Of a stretch of DNA of 59,840 nucleotides, positions 36,347 to 44,323 are shown one piece after another. Positions within the stretch are counted from its first letter, which is position 1; each line of letters opens with the position of its first letter. Position numbers and translations under genes: made by a program. The stretch lies in contig CADECX010000003.1 of assembly GCA_902825865.1 (NCBI GenBank), positions 15,514 to 75,353 on the forward strand. The letters run 5' to 3'. Below the pieces are notes generated by a model. The model saw nothing but the letters and a program-made list of their open reading frames with translations, ran no database searches and had not been told where the DNA came from. The DNA is from an uncultured Alphaproteobacteria bacterium (lineage in GTDB: Bacteria; Pseudomonadota; Alphaproteobacteria; Micropepsales; Micropepsaceae).

Positions 36347-36822
36347 GCGCGCTTCCGCAAATAGACATAGAGCGCGCCGGCGCCGCCATGCTTGGCATGG
36401 GCGGTGCGCACATTGGCGATCAGCGCCGCCAGCTCTGCTTCCTTCAGCCAGCGCGGCACCATCTGTTTCAGCACGCCGTGTGGCGACATCATCCAGGGCG
36501 CATTTTCATCATTCTTGGGATTGCCCTTGCCGGTGATCACCAGCACCAGGCGGTGGCCGCTTCTGTGCGCCGACCTCAGCCAGGTGAACAAGGTGCGATG
36601 CGCGGCTTCCTGCGTCATGCCATGCAGATCGATGCGGGCATCGGGCTCCATCAATCCGCGCCGCAAGCGCTCCTGGGTGGCGCCATTGATGCCGCTGGGA
36701 CCGTTGGCGATGGGTTTTTTGGCCGCCACTTTTCTGGGCGCAGCCACCTTTATGGGGCGGCCTTCTTTGAACGTCTTCTCGAATAACTTGCGCTCTTCAT
36801 CACTTGTGGTGCGGCGGCTCAT
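36343..36822 (-). CDS. Smr domain protein
   Basis: A 159-residue protein with a basic N-terminus and a C-terminal Smr domain from about residue 55: RIDLHGMTQEAAH, LVLVITGKGNPK and the C-terminal GGAGALYVYLRKR. The Smr domain is an endonuclease-like nicking domain found in MutS2; stand-alone forms cleave or bind nucleic acid, some at stalled ribosomes. The start overlaps the mltA stop by ATGA. Confidence 0.9.
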   Translation of the reverse strand: MSRRTTSDEERKLFEKTFKEGRPIKVAAPRKVAAKKPIANGPSGINGATQERLRRGLMEPDARIDLHGMTQEAAHRTLFTWLRSAHRSGHRLVLVITGKGNPKNDENAPWMMSPHGVLKQMVPRWLKEAELAALIANVRTAHAKHGGAGALYVYLRKRA

Positions 36823-37997
36823 GGGTAGGCGCGTTCCGCGCCAACCTTTTCCGCCAGCGCATTGGGCAGCAGCAGATACAGCCTGCCGGGTGCTTTCATC
36901 GCTCCCGCGCGGCGCTCGGCATCGGCGCCAAAGCCAAAAAACATGTCACCCCGCGCCGCGCCGCGAATGGCGCCGCCGATATCCTGGGCCACCATCACAT
37001 CGCGTACGGGATCGGGCCCATCCGCCGCGACATAGAAAGGCGCACCCAGAGCATGGATGCGGCTGTCCACCGCCATGCTGGCCAGCGGTGTGAGATTGGT
37101 GCCCAAGGATCCGGTGCTGCCCAAAGCGGGATCGCCCAGCGGTCTTTCCGCAAAGAAGATATAGCTGCGGTTGGTCTGCATCACTGTGGCCGCCCGCTCG
37201 GGATGGGCCGCCAGCCAGGCGCGGATGGATTGCAGGGAAACTTCTTCGCGGGTGAGCGAACCTTCGGCGATCAGGGTGCGTCCGATGGCGGTATAGGCCT
37301 GGCCATTCTCCCCGGCATAGCCGATGCGGGCGCTATTGCCGTCCGCAAACACCACCCGGCCCGAGCCCTGAATTTGCAGAAAGAAAAAGGCCACCGGATC
37401 GTCGGTGTAAAACAGGATCGGGGCAGCCGTGATGCCACCCGTCTCGATCTGGGCGCGGTCGGCATAGGGCACCAGGGCGCCGCCCTCCACCTTGCCGGAA
37501 ATACGCTCGCCCTTCAGTTTGGGATTGAACAGGCCCAGATCGGCGCGCACCAAATCGGACGGCAGGCCATAGACGGGTGTCTGGAACGCGCCGGTGCGGG
37601 CGCGGCTGCCCCGGATTTGCGGTTCATAATAGCCGGTGAACAAAGCCTCGCCGCTGACCGCAAAAGGCGTGAAGTTCTTTTCAAAGAAATCCGGCGCCTT
37701 TGCGCTGGCGCACACCGTGCGCCAGTCCGCCACGGTCCCGGCATAGCCGCTGCCGCTTAAAGCGGCGCTGTCGGGCCTCCCCATCAGCACCGCGCAACTG
37801 CGCTGAAAGGAAAGCTGGGCCTTGGTTTGATCCGCGCCGCTCCATTGCGGCAGCTCCGAAAAGCCGGTTCTTGAAAGATGCAATCCGGTCTGCGGCACCG
37901 CCGGTGGCTGCTGCTGCGGCGGCGGCGGTGTGGTGCAGCCCGCTACCGCCAGCAAAAGAAGCGCGAGCCATCCTGCTCTCTTATCCAGGCAGGTCAT
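36819..37997 (-). CDS. mltA: Membrane-bound lytic murein transglycosylase A
   Basis: A 392-residue lipoprotein: the signal ends at the lipobox AVAGC and a proline/glutamine linker follows. MltA marks are FTGYYEPQIRGS, RAQIETGGI, FFLQIQGSGRV, and the C-terminal 3D domain MVAQDIGGAIRGAARGDMFFG with its Asp residues. It cleaves peptidoglycan glycan strands forming 1,6-anhydro ends. The ATG at 37997 overlaps tim44 by 17 bp; the TGACCTGCCTG segment there is repeated 15 bp upstream at a GTG. Confidence 0.94.
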   Translation of the reverse strand: MTCLDKRAGWLALLLLAVAGCTTPPPPQQQPPAVPQTGLHLSRTGFSELPQWSGADQTKAQLSFQRSCAVLMGRPDSAALSGSGYAGTVADWRTVCASAKAPDFFEKNFTPFAVSGEALFTGYYEPQIRGSRARTGAFQTPVYGLPSDLVRADLGLFNPKLKGERISGKVEGGALVPYADRAQIETGGITAAPILFYTDDPVAFFFLQIQGSGRVVFADGNSARIGYAGENGQAYTAIGRTLIAEGSLTREEVSLQSIRAWLAAHPERAATVMQTNRSYIFFAERPLGDPALGSTGSLGTNLTPLASMAVDSRIHALGAPFYVAADGPDPVRDVMVAQDIGGAIRGAARGDMFFGFGADAERRAGAMKAPGRLYLLLPNALAEKVGAERAYP

Positions 37998-38568
37998 TTT
38001 CAGGCAGGTCACCCGATGTCGCCACCAGCGTCCAATTGGGGTCGGAGGAATTCAGATTGCGTTCAAAAGTCCAAACATCGACGACCGTGCCGGTGGTGAA
38101 TTCGGCGTTGAAGGCCACGGTGATTTCAGCCTGGCGCCCGTGCAGCGCCGAGCCGGTGATGCGGGCGTCATGCAATTTCACCAGGGGGGCGGAAGGCTCG
38201 GTCCGCGCCTTGATGCCGGCATCGAAGGCGGCAAAGACGTCCGGCGACAGAAGCGGGCGAAGTTCTTCGCGATTGCCTTGGACGAAGGCATTGACGATAT
38301 GGGCATAGGCCTGGCGCGCGCCCACCAGGAATTTTGGGGCGTCGAAGCTGCGGTCGGCCAGCTGAATGTCCAGCAGCCCGCTTGGGGAACGAGAGCTTTC
38401 TTGCGCCGGCTGCGGCTGTGGCAAAGAGGCCGCCGGCCTGGGCACGGGGACCGGTTGCGGCGGAGGCTCCTGCTCGGTGCGCCGCCCAAGAACCCAATAG
38501 AGGCGGAAACAGATGATCGCCGCCACCATTCCAGCGATCACAAGACCCAATGTTTGAGAATCCGGCAT
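37981..38568 (-). CDS. Tim44/TimA family protein
   Basis: A 195-residue protein with one N-terminal membrane helix (about 8-28), a proline-rich linker, and a C-terminal Tim44-like domain (KFLVGARQAYAHIVNAFVQG through TGTVVDVWTFERNLNSSDPN). Bacterial TimA proteins are inner-membrane proteins related to mitochondrial Tim44; their role is unsettled. In alphaproteobacteria this gene sits upstream of mltA and smr, as here. Confidence 0.9.
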   Translation of the reverse strand: MPDSQTLGLVIAGMVAAIICFRLYWVLGRRTEQEPPPQPVPVPRPAASLPQPQPAQESSRSPSGLLDIQLADRSFDAPKFLVGARQAYAHIVNAFVQGNREELRPLLSPDVFAAFDAGIKARTEPSAPLVKLHDARITGSALHGRQAEITVAFNAEFTTGTVVDVWTFERNLNSSDPNWTLVATSGDLPENDLPG

Positions 38569-38740
38569 GATAAACCCTTGAAAATGGCTGTCCCGCCACC
38601 GCCGACCCTAATACCACTCAACTGGGGCTGAAAAGCGCCTTTTACCGTCTTTTATCGTTCGCTTGTCAGGGCCGAGCAATCCATGGTAGCGCCCACCCCC
38701 AATCCAATAAGTCCAGTCCAGATCTAGCGAAAGAGCGACC

Positions 38741-39229
38741 ATGAGCGGCGAAGGAACCCCTGAAAACCAAGGCCAGCCGGCCGTGCCCAACCTTCAGGTG
38801 GTGGGCCAGTATATCAAGGACCTTTCCTTCGAAAATCCCGGCGCCACCTCCGGCATCAGCGCCCGGCCGCAAATCGAGCTGGGGGTGGACCTCAACGCCG
38901 CCCGCATGAGCGAAAAGGACATGTTCGAGGTGGAGCTGAAAGTCCGCGTCGATGCCAAAAATGACGGCAAGCCGCTGTTCCTGCTGGAGCTCGCCTATGC
39001 CGGCGCCTTCCGCCTGACCAATGTTCCCGATACCGGCACCCAGCAATTGATCCTGCTGATCCAGGCCCCGCACATGCTGTTCCCCTTTGTGCGCCGGATT
39101 GTGGCCGATGTGGTGCGCGATGGCGGCATGCCGCCCTTGATGATCGAGCCCATCGATTTCATGGCGCTGTATCAGGCGCGGGTGGCGCAAGCCCAAGTCG
39201 CCAACCAGCAGCCGCAGGGCAACGCCTAG
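38741..39229 (+). CDS. secB: Protein-export chaperone SecB
   Basis: A 162-residue tetrameric chaperone that keeps precursors unfolded and delivers them to SecA. Marks: VVGQYIKDLSFENPGA, PLFLLELAYAGAF, LLIQAPHMLFPFVRRIVADV and DGGMPPLMIEPIDF. The divergent neighbour is tim44, 172 bp away. The stop is 6 bp before the first copy of the 70-bp tandem repeat. Confidence 0.96.
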   Translation: MSGEGTPENQGQPAVPNLQVVGQYIKDLSFENPGATSGISARPQIELGVDLNAARMSEKDMFEVELKVRVDAKNDGKPLFLLELAYAGAFRLTNVPDTGTQQLILLIQAPHMLFPFVRRIVADVVRDGGMPPLMIEPIDFMALYQARVAQAQVANQQPQGNA

Positions 39230-39235
39230 TCAGGC

Positions 39236-39395
39236 ATTCCAGATGGACTTGTCGCCACGCGGCGTTCGCGTGAGCGAGGGCCGCATCAAATAAGGGCCGC
39301 TAGCTATTCCAGATCGACTTGTCGCCACGCGGCGTTCGCGTGAGCGAGAGCCGCATCAAATAAGGGCCGCTAGCTATTCCAGATCGACTTGTCGC
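39236..39395. repeat. 70-bp tandem repeat derived from the dnaQ 3' end
   Basis: Copies at 39236-39305 and 39306-39375 differ at two positions, and a third partial copy at 39376-39395 is the real 3' end of dnaQ. Each unit carries, on the minus strand, the codons GDKSIWN plus a stop, and a palindromic insert GCGGCGTTCG...GAGAGCCGC. The outermost copy ends GDKSIWNA-stop with TGA; the other two end IWNS with TAG. Confidence 0.9.
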
Positions 39396-40059
39396 CTAAC
39401 TCTTTGGCGACAAAGGCGGCGTGGATCTCCAATTCCGCCGCCGTGATCAACGGCGCCAGTTTCTCCGGGCGCTGACGTGCGGCCCGCACCATCTCGGCCG
39501 TGGCGGCGGCGGCAATCTCGACCGGCGCCAGCATCAAGCCGCGCTGCCGCCCGCCGATCAGTTCCAGATAGACTTCCGCTGTCAGCTGGGCGTCCAGCAG
39601 CGCGCCGTGCAGGGTGCGCGCCGACAGATCGACGCTGAAGCGTTTGCACAATTCGTCCAGGGAATAGCGCACGCCGGGAAGTTTGCGCTTGGCGATTTCG
39701 ATCGTGTCGATGGCGCGCGAAAGCGGGATGGGGCCGCGACCTACCCGTTTCAATTCGGCATTGATGAATTTGATGTCGAAGCTGGCATTGTGGATCACCA
39801 GCGGCGCATCGCCCAGAAATTCCAGGAATTCCTCCACCACATGCGCGAACAGCGCCTTGTCGGCCAAAAATTCGGCCGTCAGGCCATGCACGCGCTGGGA
39901 TTCGATGGGGATGTCGCGCTCGGGGTTGAGATAGAATTGCAGGGTGCGGCCGGTGGGAAAATGATCCACCAGCTCGACACAGCCGATTTCGACGATGCGA
40001 TGACCATCGCTTGGCTCAAAGCCGGTCGTTTCGGTGTCAAAGACTATTTCCCGCATCAT
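39370..40059 (-). CDS. dnaQ: DNA polymerase III epsilon subunit
   Basis: A 229-residue 3'-5' proofreading exonuclease. ExoI is DTETTGFEP, ExoII HNASFDIKFIN, ExoIII-epsilon HGALLDAQLTAEVY with catalytic His and Asp; the C-terminus (ELGDKSIWNS) is shorter than in E. coli. Two ATG codons stand at the start; the second (40056) matches the family start. It overlaps the stop of a 36-codon frame made from a duplicate of its own 5' end, so translation may be coupled to it. Confidence 0.95.
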   Translation of the reverse strand: MMREIVFDTETTGFEPSDGHRIVEIGCVELVDHFPTGRTLQFYLNPERDIPIESQRVHGLTAEFLADKALFAHVVEEFLEFLGDAPLVIHNASFDIKFINAELKRVGRGPIPLSRAIDTIEIAKRKLPGVRYSLDELCKRFSVDLSARTLHGALLDAQLTAEVYLELIGGRQRGLMLAPVEIAAAATAEMVRAARQRPEKLAPLITAAELEIHAAFVAKELGDKSIWNS

Positions 40060-40166
40060 CGCATCGTTTTTTTAGTGGCGACCTTTGCTGCGCAAAAGCC
40101 GCGGGGGCGGTGGCCGTCGCCGGGCTCAAACCCGGTCGTTTCCGTGTCAAAGATTATTTCACGCAT
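40056..40166 (-). pseudogene. Remnant of a diverged dnaQ 5' end, open for 36 codons
   Basis: It encodes [20 protein letters not shown] and then 16 unrelated residues ending KKTMR. The first 20 codons match the intact gene 110 bp away at 18 of 20 residues. Nine of 60 bases differ, seven at third codon positions and silent. Its ATG overlaps the coaE stop, as expected of the original coaE-dnaQ junction. Its TGA overlaps the real dnaQ start. Confidence 0.8.
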
Positions 40167-40752
40167 TCAAATTTTTCCGGATATCGGCCAGGATCATTCT
40201 CACCTGATCGCGGGCGTCATCCAAGCCCTTGTCGGTCACGACCAGATAATCCGCCTGTGCACGCTTTTGCGCGTCGCTGAGTTGGCGCGCCGCAAGCGCG
40301 GCGAATTTGGCCTCGGTCATGCCGGGCCGCGCCAGGACCCGCTGACGCTGCACGCCTTCCGGCGCCGTCGCCACCACCACCGCATCTGTCTTGGTGCCGG
40401 TTTCCAGCAACAAAGGAATATCCAGCACCACAATCGGGGCCTTTGTCTGGGCAAGAAATTTTTCCCGCCGCCCGGCGACCAGGGGGTGCATCAACCCCTC
40501 CAGCCGGGCCAGCGCCGCGGGATCGCCGGTCACCTGCCGCGCCAAGGCGGCGCGGTCCACCGCGCCATTTTTGGTCGAGCCAGGAAAGGCGGCTTCTACC
40601 GCAGCCACCGCCTCGCCGGCATAGAGATTGTGAATGACGGCGTCGGCATCGAACACCGGCACGCCTTCGGCGGCAAAAAGCTTGGCGGTTTGGCTCTTGC
40701 CCATGCCGATCGCGCCGGTTAGGCCGATGACAAAAGGCTTATTGCCGCTCAC
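40159..40752 (-). CDS. coaE: Dephospho-CoA kinase
   Basis: A 197-residue P-loop kinase for the last step of CoA synthesis. Walker A is [14 protein letters not shown], and [13 protein letters not shown] and [10 protein letters not shown] are family marks. The GTG at 40752 follows GAAGGTGCTGC and overlaps aroE by 14 bp; longer readings run deep into aroE. It lies in the conserved maf-aroE-coaE-dnaQ order. Confidence 0.94.
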   Translation of the reverse strand: MSGNKPFVIGLTGAIGMGKSQTAKLFAAEGVPVFDADAVIHNLYAGEAVAAVEAAFPGSTKNGAVDRAALARQVTGDPAALARLEGLMHPLVAGRREKFLAQTKAPIVVLDIPLLLETGTKTDAVVVATAPEGVQRQRVLARPGMTEAKFAALAARQLSDAQKRAQADYLVVTDKGLDDARDQVRMILADIRKNLNA

Positions 40753-41596
40753 GCAGCACCTTCGCCAATGCTTCGCGCAAAGCTGGCGTGACCTGGGGCT
40801 TAACACCAAAGAACGCCTCGAAAGACGGCACCGCCTGATGCATCAGCATTCCCAAGCCGTCGATGGTCTTGTGACCGCGAGCGGCCGCGTCTTTCAACAG
40901 CTTGGTTTCCAGCGGATTGTAGACGATGTCGCAAACCGCGGCGGATTTCGGCAACACCGACAGATCGATATCCAAAGGCGGATTGGCGCCCATCCCCGCG
41001 CTGGTGGAATTGACCAGCAACGCCGCCTCCCCAGCACACCCGTTCCAATCACTCAGGGCACCTGGGCTGATGGCAACCCTCACATGCGCACCCAAAGCCG
41101 AGGCGAGGTTTTTCGCGCGGGCCGCATCGCGGTTGAGCAGATGGATTTTCCCCGCGCCTAGCATCTGCAGCGCCAGGATAACACCGCGCGCCGCGCCGCC
41201 CGCGCCCAGCAGCACCACCGTCTTGCCGTCCAGCCCGCCGATAGACTCGCGCAAAGATTCGGACAGGCCGAAGCTGTCGGTGTTGCGCCCTTCTATTTCG
41301 CGCTCCCGAAAAATCAGCAAATTGGCGGCACCCGCCATGCGCGCGGCGTCATCGGTCTTATGCGCCAGCGCGAAAGCGGCTTCCTTATGCGGCACCGTCA
41401 CATTCACGCCCTGAAATCCGGCCCGGCGCACGCCGTCGATGATGGCGGAGAAATCCTCGGTTTTTGCCGCCAAGGGGATCATGGCGCCGTCGATGCCGTA
41501 GGCGGAAAGCCAATGGCCGTGCAGCGCCGGCGACAGCGAATGGGTCACCGGCCAGCCGATCACACCCGCGATCTTGCCTTTTCCCGTCAAACTCAT
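40739..41596 (-). CDS. aroE: Shikimate dehydrogenase
   Basis: A 285-residue NADPH-dependent enzyme of the aromatic amino-acid pathway. [13 protein letters not shown] binds shikimate, [11 protein letters not shown] holds the catalytic Lys, and [17 protein letters not shown] and LLNRDAARA form the NADP site. The start overlaps maf by ATGA. Confidence 0.96.
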   Translation of the reverse strand: MSLTGKGKIAGVIGWPVTHSLSPALHGHWLSAYGIDGAMIPLAAKTEDFSAIIDGVRRAGFQGVNVTVPHKEAAFALAHKTDDAARMAGAANLLIFREREIEGRNTDSFGLSESLRESIGGLDGKTVVLLGAGGAARGVILALQMLGAGKIHLLNRDAARAKNLASALGAHVRVAISPGALSDWNGCAGEAALLVNSTSAGMGANPPLDIDLSVLPKSAAVCDIVYNPLETKLLKDAAARGHKTIDGLGMLMHQAVPSFEAFFGVKPQVTPALREALAKVLRERQ

Positions 41597-42180
41597 GACC
41601 TGAGCAGGCCTTCCTTGCGCAGCTGGGCCAGGACCGGCAAGAGCGGCAATCCCAGCACCGAGAAATAATCGCCGTCCACTCTAGCGAACAATTGCGCCCC
41701 GCGCCCTTCGAAATGATAGCAGCCCACCGAAGACAGGATGGCCTTGCCCTCCTGCGCCAGATAATCGTCCAGGAATTCTTGGCTTAAATCGCGCATGGTC
41801 ATCTCACAGGGGCTGGCATGCGCCCACAGCAAGGCCCCGTTGCGGGCCAGCGCCGCCGCCGAGACCAGCAGATGGGTCTTGCCCGAAAGCCGCGCCAGCA
41901 GCGCACGCGCCTCCTCCAGGCTGGCGCATTTGCTGAGAGTGTCCCCATCAAAGGCGATCACACTGTCGCCGCCCAGCACGGTCCGTCCCGGATGGCGGCG
42001 CGACACCGCCAGGGCTTTCTGCTCGGCCAGGCTGCGGGCCATGATCTGTGCGCCCGCATCCTTCAGCTTCACCATCAGAGCCGCCTCATCCAGATCGGCG
42101 GGATCGGCGGTAAAGGCGACGCCAGCCGCGGTCAGGAGCATTTTGCGGCTGCTGCTGGCCGAAGCCAGGATCAGGCTCAC
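41593..42180 (-). CDS. maf: Maf-like nucleotide pyrophosphatase
   Basis: A 195-residue protein with SLILASASSSRKMLLTAAG at the N-terminus, VLGGDSVIAFDG and the C-terminal GCYHFEGRGAQLFARVDGDY. Maf proteins hydrolyse non-canonical or modified nucleoside triphosphates (dTTP/UTP or m7GTP, by subfamily). Its start overlaps the PPSR stop by 4 bp. Confidence 0.94.
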   Translation of the reverse strand: MSLILASASSSRKMLLTAAGVAFTADPADLDEAALMVKLKDAGAQIMARSLAEQKALAVSRRHPGRTVLGGDSVIAFDGDTLSKCASLEEARALLARLSGKTHLLVSAAALARNGALLWAHASPCEMTMRDLSQEFLDDYLAQEGKAILSSVGCYHFEGRGAQLFARVDGDYFSVLGLPLLPVLAQLRKEGLLRS

Positions 42181-42998
42181 CTGGCGGCTTCCTTGCGTTC
42201 GGCCATCAGATTCATCACCGCCGCCGCCGTTTCTTCGATCGAGCGGCGTGAGACATCGATGGTCGGCCAGTCCTGGTTTTCGAACAATTGGCGGGTGGCG
42301 GCGATCTCGGACCTGACCGCATCCAGTTCGACATAGTCGCTGTCACGATCTTCTCCCATGCTGGTCAGCCGGTTGCGCCGCACCTGCACCAGGCGGTCGG
42401 GCGATACCCACAGGCCGACGATCAGCGGCCGCTTGGCCGTCAGCAATTGCGGCGGCGGCGACATGCGCGGGACCAAGGGAACATTGGCGGCCCGAATGCC
42501 GCGAATGGCGAGATAGACACAGGTGGGGGTCTTGGAGGTGCGGCTGGCGCCGGTGAGGATGACTTCCGCCCCATCGATGGAATCCAGGGACTGGCCGTCG
42601 TCATGGGCGATGCTGAAGTTCAGCGCCTCGATACGGTCGAGATAGCGCGCGTCCACCTCGTGCTGGCGGCCGACCCTGTGGGTTTCCGCCCGGCCCAGAA
42701 AATGGCGCAAGGCGGTGACCGGCCCTTCCAGCACATCGATGCACTGCACCTGGATGTCGGCACAGCGGGCGATCAGCTTGTCGCGCAGCCCCTGATTGGC
42801 CAGGGTGAAGAACACAATCCCCGGCATGATGGCGATATGGTCCAGAGCCCGGGTGAGCTGGGCTTGCGCCCGCACCAGGGCATAGGGATGGACCATCACT
42901 TCGACATCGTCGAACTGGGCCAGGGCCGCATTGGTCATGGCGTGCAGGGTTTCGCCGGTGGAGTCCGAAACCAGATGGATGTGAAATTTATGATCCAC
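42177..42998 (-). CDS. Pyruvate, phosphate dikinase / PEP synthetase regulatory protein (DUF299)
   Basis: A 273-residue bifunctional kinase/pyrophosphorylase. The N-terminus is IHLVSDSTGETLHAM and the P-loop-like GASRTSKTPTCVYLA is the family mark. It phosphorylates and dephosphorylates PPDK or PEP synthase using ADP and phosphate. The GTG start lies within the DnaA-box-like TGATCCACA at 42991-42999. It is the gene flanking the origin opposite hemE in Caulobacter-like genomes. Confidence 0.94.
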   Translation of the reverse strand: MDHKFHIHLVSDSTGETLHAMTNAALAQFDDVEVMVHPYALVRAQAQLTRALDHIAIMPGIVFFTLANQGLRDKLIARCADIQVQCIDVLEGPVTALRHFLGRAETHRVGRQHEVDARYLDRIEALNFSIAHDDGQSLDSIDGAEVILTGASRTSKTPTCVYLAIRGIRAANVPLVPRMSPPPQLLTAKRPLIVGLWVSPDRLVQVRRNRLTSMGEDRDSDYVELDAVRSEIAATRQLFENQDWPTIDVSRRSIEETAAAVMNLMAERKEAAR

Positions 42999-43288
42999 AG
43001 AAGTTATCCCATTTTCGGTCCGGCCTGTGATTCAGCCTGGGGCTAAAGTCCAAACCAGCCACAGGCTCCTAGCCGGGAAACCATTCTAAGTGCAAATACG
43101 TATGAATTGGGGATGCTTAGCCCAACCGCCAACATACCATGCCGCGCCCAGCCGGACCCCGCAATTCTGCGCAAGTGCTTGAGTCTGCGCCCGCCTTCGC
43201 TTAAGCCAAATCCGGTTTCACAGTTCGGCCCACAACCCACAGCCCTAACATCTACAACATCATCTTTAGAGTCTTAGGAGTCTTGTAG
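42991..43288. other. oriC: Candidate chromosomal replication origin (oriC)
   Basis: This 290-bp gap between PPSR and hemE corresponds in synteny to the Caulobacter origin, which adjoins hemE. TGATCCACA at 42991-42999 has one mismatch to the DnaA box and equals the Caulobacter G-box. GANTC methylation sites lie at 42961, 43029, 43181, 43269 and 43278, well above chance density. The stretch 43246-43290 is A+T rich. Genes on both sides read away from it. Only one good DnaA box was found, so the boundaries are approximate. Confidence 0.65.
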
Positions 43289-44323
43289 TTGAGTAGTGAT
43301 CGTAAGCTTGTGCGCGTGCTCCAAGGATCGGTCGAAAAAGTACCGCCGGTCTGGCTGATGCGCCAGGCAGGACGCTATCTGCCGGAGTACCGCAAGCTCA
43401 GAGCCGAGGCCGGATCCTTCTGGGCAATGGCGCTGACACCGAAATATGCCGCCGAAGTAACCTTGCAGCCTATCCGCCGTTTTGGCTTCGATGCGGCAAT
43501 CCTGTTTTCCGACATTCTGACGGTGCCGGAGGCGTTGGGCCAGAAAGTGACCTTCACCGAAGGCGAAGGGCCTAGTCTTACGCCCGTGACATCCACCCAG
43601 GGCTTCAACGAGGACCGCATACAGTGGGCAAATTATTTCGAGCCGGTCTATGAGGCGTTGCGCCTGACTCGGGCAGGGCTGACGCCGGAGACCACCTTGC
43701 TGGGTTTTGCTGGTGCGCCTTGGACTCTGGCGACTTATCTGGCGGCTGGTGCCGGCGGCGATGAGCAGAAGGCCGCCAAGCTGTGGGCTTATCGCGATCC
43801 ACAGGGCTTCGCAGCCCTTTTGGATATTTTGGGGGAATGTGTCGCCTTCCATTTGATCCGCCAATTGGATGCCGGCGCCGATGCGGTCCAGATTTTCGAC
43901 AGTTGGGCGAGCGGATTGCCGCCGGCGCTGTTCGATTCTGTGGTGATCGCGCCAACCAAGAAGATTGTTGCCGCTGTTCGCGCCGCGCGCCCCAATGCCA
44001 GGGTCATCGGCTTTCCCCGCGCCGCCACTCTGGCGGGATATCAGGACTATGTCCGGGCCACGGAGGTGGATGCGGTTTCCCTGGATACCGCCGCGCCCCT
44101 GTCCTGGGCGTCGGCGAATTTGAATTGTGCCTTGCAAGGCAATCTCGACCCCATTGTCCTGATCGCGGGCGGAGCGGCACTGGACCGGGCGGTGGATACC
44201 ATTCTGCAAGCCACTGACGGCAAGCCGCATATTTTAAATCTGGGCCATGGCATTCTGCCCGAGACGCCCATCGCTCATGTTGAACAATTGCTGAAGCGTA
44301 TTCGCACCCGTTCCCAAACATGA
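43289..44323 (+). CDS. hemE: Uroporphyrinogen decarboxylase
   Basis: A 344-residue enzyme that decarboxylates uroporphyrinogen III to coproporphyrinogen III. PPVWLMRQAGRYLPEYR is the signature; GFAGAPWTLATYL and QIFDSWAS follow. Start is TTG at 43289, 8 bp after AGGAG (43276-43280). The stop overlaps hemH by ATGA. Confidence 0.96.
   Translation: MSSDRKLVRVLQGSVEKVPPVWLMRQAGRYLPEYRKLRAEAGSFWAMALTPKYAAEVTLQPIRRFGFDAAILFSDILTVPEALGQKVTFTEGEGPSLTPVTSTQGFNEDRIQWANYFEPVYEALRLTRAGLTPETTLLGFAGAPWTLATYLAAGAGGDEQKAAKLWAYRDPQGFAALLDILGECVAFHLIRQLDAGADAVQIFDSWASGLPPALFDSVVIAPTKKIVAAVRAARPNARVIGFPRAATLAGYQDYVRATEVDAVSLDTAAPLSWASANLNCALQGNLDPIVLIAGGAALDRAVDTILQATDGKPHILNLGHGILPETPIAHVEQLLKRIRTRSQT

Noticed and set aside
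43004..43012. TTATCCCAT as a second DnaA box
   Set aside because: Three mismatches to TTATCCACA; not counted in support of oriC.
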